The notes under the pieces: generated by a model | The model's input: the letters and a program-made list of their open reading frames with translations, nothing else | Told to the model about the DNA's origin: nothing | The model's database searches: none | Shown here: positions 8,291 through 13,703 of the stretch, piece after piece | How positions within the stretch are numbered: position 1 is the first letter of the stretch | How the letters are laid out: each line of letters begins with the position of its first letter | Position numbers and translations under genes: made by a program | DNA from: an uncultured Nocardioides sp. | GTDB lineage: Bacteria > Actinomycetota > Actinomycetes > Propionibacteriales > Nocardioidaceae | Length of the DNA stretch: 13,703 nt | Assembly (NCBI RefSeq): GCF_946885725.1 | Contig: NZ_CAMPGZ010000113.1 | Span: 1-13,703 of the forward strand | Direction: 5' to 3'

Positions 8291-8590
8291 CTACGGACGG
8301 TCGGCGGCCGGTTGGGACTTCCCGAGCATGCCCGGACGGACCGGGGCGCGCTGGGCAGGGATCTTCGGCCGCACGGTGACGACCGTGCCCTTCTGGCTGG
8401 GCTCGGTGGCCTTGATCGGCATCTTGACCTCGGGGGCCTCGGCGGCCCCGGTGGTCGTGGCGGCCTCGGCGGCCCGGAGGGCGGCGAGGCGGCGGGCGGC
8501 GCGGCGGCGCCGGCGCAGCCGGTCGTGGCGCTGCGGCGACACCTGCATCGACACCCACGTCGCGAGCGGATGGGGAGTGATCGGTGACAT
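8291..8590 (-). CDS. Small basic hypothetical protein
   Basis: A 99-residue open frame with almost uniform G/C at third codon positions, which is the main reason to believe it is coding. The opposing plus-strand frame has Arg/Ser-rich shadow composition. I recognise no family. The protein has a basic stretch of mainly Arg at about 25-34, an Ala/Thr-rich middle, and a Pro/Lys-rich tail with no membrane segment or signal peptide, and it is very poor in acidic residues. This could suit binding to nucleic acid, but that is only a guess. ATG 8590 lacks a well-spaced ribosome site; Met15 is an alternative start. It lies between the HAD gene (84 bases upstream, with a hairpin between) and RTX1 (10 bases downstream) on the same strand, so it may share a transcript with RTX1. 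Confidence 0.6.
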   Translation of the reverse strand: MSPITPHPLATWVSMQVSPQRHDRLRRRRRAARRLAALRAAEAATTTGAAEAPEVKMPIKATEPSQKGTVVTVRPKIPAQRAPVRPGMLGKSQPAADRP

Positions 8591-8593
8591 GCA

Positions 8594-8615
8594 GCAGGAG
8601 GAGCGAGCCTCCTGC
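8594..8615 (-). promoter_or_regulatory. Perfect 8-bp hairpin upstream of the small basic protein
   Basis: GCAGGAGG and CCTCCTGC form a perfect inverted repeat with a 6-base loop, directly upstream of ATG 8590 on the minus strand and about 60 bases beyond the HAD stop. On the minus strand the 5' arm contains AGGAGG and the 3' arm CCTCCT, so a Shine-Dalgarno-like sequence would be paired with its complement. No T-run follows, so a classical intrinsic terminator is unlikely. It may be a terminator-like processing site or a translational control hairpin. Confidence 0.45.
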
Positions 8616-8674
8616 GCGCTGATACCCGGCCTACGCCGGCTGGTCTGGTCGGCTGCGCCGGTCGGCCGGCCTGG

Positions 8675-9286
8675 TCAGATCGGCAGGCCGCGGGCGCGGA
8701 GGTCCTCGCGGAGGTGGCCGGTGTCGGTGAAGTGGATCGCGTCCAGCCCGGCCTCGGCCGCCGCGGCGACGTTCTTCGGGCCGTCGTCCACGAACACGCA
8801 CTCCTCGAGCGGGCGGCCGACGCGCTCGCGCAGCACCTCGAAGATCGCGGGGTCGGGCTTGGCGACGCCCACCTCGCCGGAGACGACGATGTCGCCGAAC
8901 AGCGCGAGGAAGTCGTAGCGCTCCCGGGCCAGCGGGAACGTCTCGGCCGACCAGTTGGTGAGCGCGTAGACCGGCACCCGCGCGGCGTGCAGCTCGCGCA
9001 GGATCGCCACGGTGTCGTCGAGCGGCCCGAGGAGCGAGTGCGCGAAGTGCGGGCGGTACCCGCGGACGTGGTCGGCCCAGTGCGGGTGGGACGCGACGGC
9101 CTTCGCCTCCGCCTCGGCGAACGGCCGGCCCGCGTCCTGCTCGTGGTTCCAGGCGCCGAAGTCGAAGTCCTCGGCCGCGAGGAAGCGCTCGGCCTCCTCG
9201 ACGCCCACCGCCGCGGCGATGGCCGCCCTGGGGTCCCACCGGATGAGCACGTTCCCGAGATCGAACACGACCACGGGCACCGTCAC
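8675..9286 (-). CDS. HAD-superfamily phosphatase (subfamily IA, YihX-like)
   Basis: A 203-residue cytosolic hydrolase of the haloacid dehalogenase superfamily, probably removing phosphate from a small metabolite. Motif I is VVFDLGNVLI with nucleophile Asp9; the usual second Asp is Gly11, as in the YihX-like group whose E. coli member acts on glucose 1-phosphate. Motif II is ALTNWS (Thr110), motif III has Lys143 in VAKPDP, and motif IV is VFVDDGPKN (Asp167, Asp168). A helical cap sits between residues 16 and 85. The length fits the family. The GTG start at 9286 shares the four bases GTGA with the stop of the preceding RTX gene, pointing to translational coupling. The HAD call is firm. The substrate is unknown, and its place in a citrate synthase operon is not explained by YihX function. 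Confidence 0.88.
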   Translation of the reverse strand: MTVPVVVFDLGNVLIRWDPRAAIAAAVGVEEAERFLAAEDFDFGAWNHEQDAGRPFAEAEAKAVASHPHWADHVRGYRPHFAHSLLGPLDDTVAILRELHAARVPVYALTNWSAETFPLARERYDFLALFGDIVVSGEVGVAKPDPAIFEVLRERVGRPLEECVFVDDGPKNVAAAAEAGLDAIHFTDTGHLREDLRARGLPI

Positions 9287-9767
9287 CGTCGCGTCACGAC
9301 CTTCTCGCAGCCGATCACCTTCACGCCGCGGTGCGAGCCGTGGAACGTCAGCCGGTCTCGGCCCTCGGCGCAGTGGATCTCCATGCCGCGCTTCGCCCGG
9401 CGCACGATCACGTGGTCGCGGTTGCGGCCGGCGTCGATGAAGTCGTTGCCGCCCGCGTGGATGACGTCGGAGCCCTCGTTGGCCGAGAGGTGGTCGCGGC
9501 CCGCGCCGCCGCGGAGCACGTCGTTGCCGGGTCCGCCGTACAGCGCGTCCCGCCCGGACCCGCCGTACAGACGGTCGTGACCCGGCATGCCGTGGAGCAG
9601 GTCGGCGCCCGCCTTGCCGCGGAGCACGTCGGACGAGTCCTTGCCGTCGAGGTGGTCGTTGCCGCTGGTGCCCCGCACGCCACCGGCCGCAGCCGGAGCG
9701 GTCGCGACCATCAAGGTGGCGGCGACCAGTCCGAGCACGCGGCCGGTACGGCGGGGGAGTCCCGAGC

Positions 9768-9771
<4 letters not shown>
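9283..9771 (-). CDS. Secreted RTX-repeat protein coupled to citrate synthase (RTX2)
   Basis: A 162-residue exported protein. The start is GTG 9771, whose bases form GTGA with the citrate synthase TGA stop; the frame stays open upstream inside gltA, but that part is a shadow. From this start a textbook signal peptide appears: two Arg at 7-8, a hydrophobic core near 12-24 and a probable cut after PAAA (about residue 29). The mature protein carries RTX nonapeptides, including LYGGSGRDALYGGPGNDVL, expected to form a calcium-binding beta roll. The end module has Cys134 in CAEGRDRL and Cys155 in IGCEKV, matching RTX1. The gene runs into the HAD gene through a second GTGA overlap. No independent ribosome site at a good distance is visible, so translation probably depends on ribosomes finishing gltA. 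Function is unknown; a toxin is unlikely at this size. Confidence 0.85.
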
Positions 9772-11117
<1,346 letters not shown>

Positions 11118-11190
11118 GAGGGCTCCTCGCTTCTCGAAAGACCCGGCCGCAGGGCGCTCACAGGGGGTGCGCCTGCCGGGTGACTGGTCG

Positions 11191-11211
11191 GTCGATCGGG
11201 TCCCGATCGAC
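11191..11211. promoter_or_regulatory. Perfect 21-bp palindrome upstream of gltA
   Basis: The arms GTCGATCGGG and CCCGATCGAC are exact reverse complements of 10 bases around a single T. The element lies 74 bases upstream of the gltA start, near or just downstream of the likely transcription start. Such a perfect short-centre palindrome suits a dimeric repressor or activator site; as RNA it could form only a very tight hairpin. The symmetry is seen directly, the regulatory role is inferred. Confidence 0.6.
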
Positions 11212-11351
11212 GTGCGAATACACAGAAACTTCGCTGCTAACTTATGCCCGGGGTCCGTGAAAGGTGAAACGAGGGGTCCGCAGTGTGGTGGCCCGGGTCA
11301 CGCCTCCGCGCCGGTTCCGAGACGCGTCGCTCCCGCCTTCCAGGCTCCGCG

Positions 11352-11381
11352 CAGGCCGACGCTCCTCAACCTGTCGGCCTG
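11352..11381. repeat. 9-bp inverted repeat in the gltA/rplM spacer
   Basis: CAGGCCGAC (11352-11360) pairs perfectly with GTCGGCCTG (11373-11381) around a 12-base loop. It lies upstream of the rplM promoter, and on the minus strand upstream of any likely gltA start, so it is not obviously part of either mRNA. Confidence 0.5.
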
Positions 11382-11384
11382 GTG

Positions 11385-11408
11385 TCCCCCGTCGCGAGCT
11401 CGGGGGGA
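11385..11408. repeat. G/C-run hairpin next to the 9-bp inverted repeat
   Basis: TCCCCC (11385-11390) can pair with GGGGGA (11403-11408) around a 12-base loop that itself contains the palindrome CGAGCTCG. A TTTT run follows at 11417-11420, where the -35 box of the rplM promoter begins. It looks terminator-like, but no upstream plus-strand gene needs ending here. Confidence 0.4.
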
Positions 11409-11419
11409 GAGCCTCCATT

Positions 11420-11449
11420 TTGACCTGGACATCCGGCCGCCGGTATTCT
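11420..11449 (+). promoter_or_regulatory. Sigma70-type promoter of rplM-rpsI
   Basis: A -35 box TTGACC (11420-11425) and a -10 box TATTCT (11444-11449) are separated by 18 bases. Transcription would begin near 11456, giving a leader of about 140 bases before rplM. This is the best match to a housekeeping promoter that I noticed. Confidence 0.65.
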
Positions 11450-11455
11450 CGACGG

Positions 11456-11598
11456 TCGCGGCTACTCCCGTGCCCATCCCTGGTGCTCACCGGGGCCCCG
11501 GCACGTGCGGGCGGCGGGATCTTCCGAGTTGCGGAGGACCGCACCGCTGCCGGCCGCGGCAGACCAGACGAACCGATCTCGATCGATAGGCAATGACC
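11456..11598 (+). promoter_or_regulatory. Structured 5' leader of rplM
   Basis: The presumed untranslated leader holds a 12-bp perfect palindrome CCGGGGCCCCGG (11490-11501), the adjoining palindrome GCACGTGC (11501-11508) and a hairpin CTGCCG/CGGCAG with a GCCG loop (11547-11562). L13 mRNAs are autogenously controlled in E. coli and have a leader motif in Firmicutes. Whether this leader does the same is inference, and I cannot match it to a known motif. Confidence 0.4.
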
Positions 11599-12042
11599 GT
11601 GCGTACGTACAGCCCGAAGCCCGCGGACATCCAGCGCCAGTGGCATGTCATCGACGCCACCGACGTGGTGCTCGGACGCCTCGCCGTCCAGACCGCGACG
11701 CTGCTTCGCGGCAAGCACAAGCCGACGTTCGCCCCGCACGTCGACGGCGGCGACTTCGTCATCATCGTCAACGCCGACAAGGTCTCGCTGTCCGGCGACA
11801 AGAAGAACACCAAGCTGGCCTACCGCCACTCGGGCTACCCGGGCGGCCTCTCGGCCACGCCGTTCGGCGAGCTGCTCGAGAAGGACCCGCGCCGGGCGAT
11901 CGAGAAGGCGGTCTGGGGCATGCTCCCCAAGAACCGTCTCGGCCGTCAGATGCTGAAGAAGCTCAAGGTCTACGCGGGCCCCAACCACCCGCACCAGGCC
12001 CAGAAGGCCCAGCCGTTCGAGATCACCCAGGTCTCGCAGTAA
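11599..12042 (+). CDS. rplM: 50S ribosomal protein L13
   Basis: L13 is an early-assembling protein of the large ribosomal subunit. The family core is clear: [24 protein letters not shown], the YRHSGYPGG loop, [13 protein letters not shown] and the end FEITQVSQ. The GTG at 11599 gives 147 residues beginning MRTYSPKP, the same length and start as Streptomyces L13. The only ribosome-site-like bases (GATAGG, 11585-11590) lie 8 bases before it. An in-frame ATG at 11593 would add two residues but leaves only 2 bases of spacing; it cannot be excluded. A promoter and structured leader lie upstream, and rpsI follows after 48 bases in the classic rplM-rpsI pair. Confidence 0.97.
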   Translation: MRTYSPKPADIQRQWHVIDATDVVLGRLAVQTATLLRGKHKPTFAPHVDGGDFVIIVNADKVSLSGDKKNTKLAYRHSGYPGGLSATPFGELLEKDPRRAIEKAVWGMLPKNRLGRQMLKKLKVYAGPNHPHQAQKAQPFEITQVSQ

Positions 12043-12090
12043 TTCCGCGCACCAGCGCAACCACGAGAACCCCGAGGACGAGAATTCACC

Positions 12091-12591
12091 GTGACTGACA
12101 CCACCACCGAGGTCGAGGAGACCTACGAGGTCGACGAGCAGGGCGTGGCCTACAGCTCGGAGAGCGCTCCGAGCGAGGACGCTCCGGCCCGCCCGGCGAC
12201 CATCGCCCCGGCGCAGGCCACCGGCCGCCGCAAGGAGGCCGTCGCCCGCGTCCGTCTCGTCCCCGGCACCGGCCAGTGGACCGTCAACGGCCGCACGCTC
12301 GACTCCTACTTCCCGAACAAGCTGCACCAGCAGGTCGTCAACGAGCCCTTCGTGACGACCGACCTGGTCGGCCGCTTCGACGTGATCGCCCGCATCCACG
12401 GCGGCGGCATCACCGGCCAGGCCGGCGCGTTGCGCCTGGGCGTGGCCCGTGCGCTGAACGCCGTCGACGTCGAGGCCAACCGCCCGTCGCTGAAGAAGGC
12501 CGGCCTGCTGACCCGCGACCCGCGCGTCATCGAGCGCAAGAAGGCCGGGCTCAAGAAGGCCCGCAAGGCGCCTCAGTACTCGAAGCGCTGA
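12091..12591 (+). CDS. rpsI: 30S ribosomal protein S9
   Basis: S9 sits in the head of the small ribosomal subunit, and its C-terminal tail reaches the P-site tRNA. The conserved core begins at [18 protein letters not shown] (about residue 44) and includes the NGR..DSYFPN segment, [20 protein letters not shown] and the typical basic end [12 protein letters not shown]. The first 43 residues are an acidic, Glu/Asp/Ser/Pro-rich extension, as in other Actinobacteria, making 166 residues against about 130 in E. coli. The start is GTG 12091, with GAGGA 12 bases upstream, a rather long spacing. glmM follows after 21 bases, so the three genes are probably one operon. Confidence 0.97.
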   Translation: MTDTTTEVEETYEVDEQGVAYSSESAPSEDAPARPATIAPAQATGRRKEAVARVRLVPGTGQWTVNGRTLDSYFPNKLHQQVVNEPFVTTDLVGRFDVIARIHGGGITGQAGALRLGVARALNAVDVEANRPSLKKAGLLTRDPRVIERKKAGLKKARKAPQYSKR

Positions 12592-12612
12592 TCCGGTCCC
12601 CGTCGTCTCGAT

Positions 12613-13703
12613 ATGGGTCGCATCTTCGGGACCGACGGGGTCCGCGGCGTCGCCAACGGTGACCTGACCGCCGAGCTCGCGCTCGACCTGTCGGTTGCCG
12701 CCGCACACGTCCTCGCCGAGGCCGGTGCCTTCCGTCACGCGGACGGGCACCGGCCTCGTGCCGTGGTCGGCCGTGACACCCGGATCTCCGGTCAGTTCCT
12801 CGAGGCAGCCGTCGTCGCCGGCCTCGCCAGCGCGGGCGTCGACGTCCTCCTGCTCGGCGTGTTGCCGACGCCCGGCGTCGCCTACCTCACCGCCTCGCTC
12901 GACGCCGACCTCGGCGTGATGATCTCGGCGAGCCACAACCCGATGCCCGACAACGGCATCAAGTTCCTCGCCCGCGGAGGAGTGAAGCTCGACGACGCGA
13001 TCGAGGTCGCGATCGAGGAGCGGCTCCGCGAGCCCTGGGACCGGCCCACCGGGGCCGCCGTCGGCCGCGTCGAGCCGTACACCGCCGCGGTCGACGACTA
13101 CGCCCGGCACCTCGTCTCCACGCTCGACGGTCCGCTCACCCGGCCGGACGGCCGCCCGATCAAGGTCGTGCTCGACTGCGCCCACGGCGCGGCGTCGCGG
13201 GTCGGCCCGCTGGCGCTGACCGACGCCGGCGCCCAGGTGGTCGCGATCAACGACCGGCCCGACGGCCTCAACATCAACCACGAGTGCGGCTCGACCCACC
13301 TCGACAAGGTGCAGGCGGCGGTGCGGCAGCACGGCGCCGACGTGGGGTTCGCCCTCGACGGTGACGCCGACCGCTGCCTCGCGGTCGACCACACCGGCAC
13401 GATCGTCGACGGCGACCAGCTGCTCGCCGTGCTCGCGCTGGCGATGCGCGACGCCGGCACGCTCGTCAACGACACCGTCGTCGCGACCGTGATGAGCAAC
13501 CTCGGCTTCGTCAACGCGATGAAGGCCAACGGCATCGGGGTGCGGCAGACCAAGGTCGGCGACCGCTACGTCCTCGAGGCGATGAACGCGGTCGGCTACA
13601 CCCTCGGCGGCGAGCAGTCCGGCCACGTCATCATGCGGCACCACGCCACCACCGGCGACGGCATCCTCACCGCGCTGCACGTCCTCGCCCGGATGGCAAA
13701 GAC
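12613..13703 (+). CDS. glmM: Phosphoglucosamine mutase (partial, runs off the window)
   Basis: Converts glucosamine 6-phosphate to glucosamine 1-phosphate, on the route to UDP-GlcNAc for cell wall synthesis. The first 363 codons of about 450 are visible. The family start [15 protein letters not shown] is followed by the phosphoserine loop [15 protein letters not shown] (catalytic Ser107), the magnesium loop DGDADRC (Asp249, Asp251, Asp253) and the sugar-binding loop GGEQSGH (332-338). The missing part should hold the C-terminal phosphate-binding domain. ATG 12613 has no clear Shine-Dalgarno sequence and lies 21 bases after rpsI, so translation may depend on the upstream gene. The rplM-rpsI-glmM order is common in Actinobacteria. 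The phospho-loop and start distinguish it from phosphomannomutase. Confidence 0.96.
   Translation, partial: MGRIFGTDGVRGVANGDLTAELALDLSVAAAHVLAEAGAFRHADGHRPRAVVGRDTRISGQFLEAAVVAGLASAGVDVLLLGVLPTPGVAYLTASLDADLGVMISASHNPMPDNGIKFLARGGVKLDDAIEVAIEERLREPWDRPTGAAVGRVEPYTAAVDDYARHLVSTLDGPLTRPDGRPIKVVLDCAHGAASRVGPLALTDAGAQVVAINDRPDGLNINHECGSTHLDKVQAAVRQHGADVGFALDGDADRCLAVDHTGTIVDGDQLLAVLALAMRDAGTLVNDTVVATVMSNLGFVNAMKANGIGVRQTKVGDRYVLEAMNAVGYTLGGEQSGHVIMRHHATTGDGILTALHVLARMAK

Larger units (their letters stand above)
11118..11598. other. Divergent gltA/rplM spacer with several structured elements
   Basis: This 481-base stretch has no convincing gene. From left to right it holds the gltA ribosome site, a perfect 21-bp palindrome (11191-11211), an AT-richer block (11215-11244) suited to a gltA promoter (minus-strand TAAGTT at 11244-11239 is one possible -10, with TTCACC 18 bases upstream, weak), a 7-base-spaced direct repeat of GTGAAA (11257 and 11264), two hairpins (11352-11408), the rplM promoter (11420-11449) and a structured rplM leader. 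A plus-strand frame of 110 codons at 11264-11596 crosses the rplM promoter and start and is not believed. Confidence 0.6.

Noticed and set aside
8328..8918. A 196-codon plus-strand frame opposite the HAD and small basic genes
   Set aside because: Half of it is the shadow of the well-supported HAD gene, and its Arg/Ser-rich composition is typical of a wrong frame.
11352..11408. A 6C-type actinobacterial small RNA
   Set aside because: 6C RNAs have two stem-loops with C-runs in the loops. Here the C-run is in a stem, so the match is not supported.
11264..11596. A 110-codon plus-strand frame in the gltA/rplM spacer
   Set aside because: It crosses the rplM promoter and start, is rich in Arg and Ser, and has no ribosome site or recognisable motif.
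11242..13680. An 812-codon minus-strand open frame opposite rplM, rpsI and glmM
   Set aside because: The plus strand carries three unmistakable conserved genes. The antisense protein has the Val/Asp/His/Arg-rich composition produced by high third-position GC, with no recognisable domain.

Overview
The window looks like chromosomal DNA from a high-GC actinobacterium, most likely a Nocardioides-like member of the Propionibacteriales. The reasons are the very high GC with G/C in most third codon positions, frequent GTG starts, an E. coli-type citrate synthase with a Ser/Gly/Ala-rich N-terminus, the gene order rplM-rpsI-glmM, an S9 protein with an acidic N-terminal extension, and small secreted proteins with degenerate RTX repeats. 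The genus is an inference from gene content. No mobile element, tRNA, rRNA or CRISPR array was seen.

Left part (1-3972, + strand): the tail of an unrecognised gene, an aldo/keto reductase of the YghZ/Gpr type, and pyruvate phosphate dikinase (ppdK). The open frame of ppdK runs back through the reductase gene, but the real start is at 1288. Middle part (3985-5878, - strand): a NYN-domain (PIN-like) putative nuclease, and upstream of it an Nramp-fold transporter in which the usual metal-binding motifs are replaced. A 129-bp divergent spacer separates the transporter from an ABC-F type ATPase (6008-7690, +).

Right-centre part (11117 down to 7687, - strand): citrate synthase, a secreted RTX-repeat protein, a HAD phosphatase, a small basic hypothetical protein and a second secreted RTX-repeat protein. 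The first three are joined by two identical 4-base GTGA stop/start overlaps, so they are probably one translationally coupled operon. The last gene ends on the ABC-F gene, with the two stop codons sharing TTAG.

Right end (11599-13703, +): ribosomal proteins L13 and S9, then the first 363 codons of phosphoglucosamine mutase (glmM). A roughly 480-bp divergent spacer between gltA and rplM holds a perfect 21-bp palindrome near gltA, two strong hairpins, a good sigma70-type promoter for rplM and a structured leader.

Most of the window is ordinary core metabolism and translation. The points most worth a second look are the divergent Nramp protein, the coupling of a secreted RTX protein and a HAD phosphatase to citrate synthase, the shared two-cysteine end module of the two RTX proteins, and the gltA/rplM spacer. 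I did not see convincing evidence of a wholly new multi-gene system.
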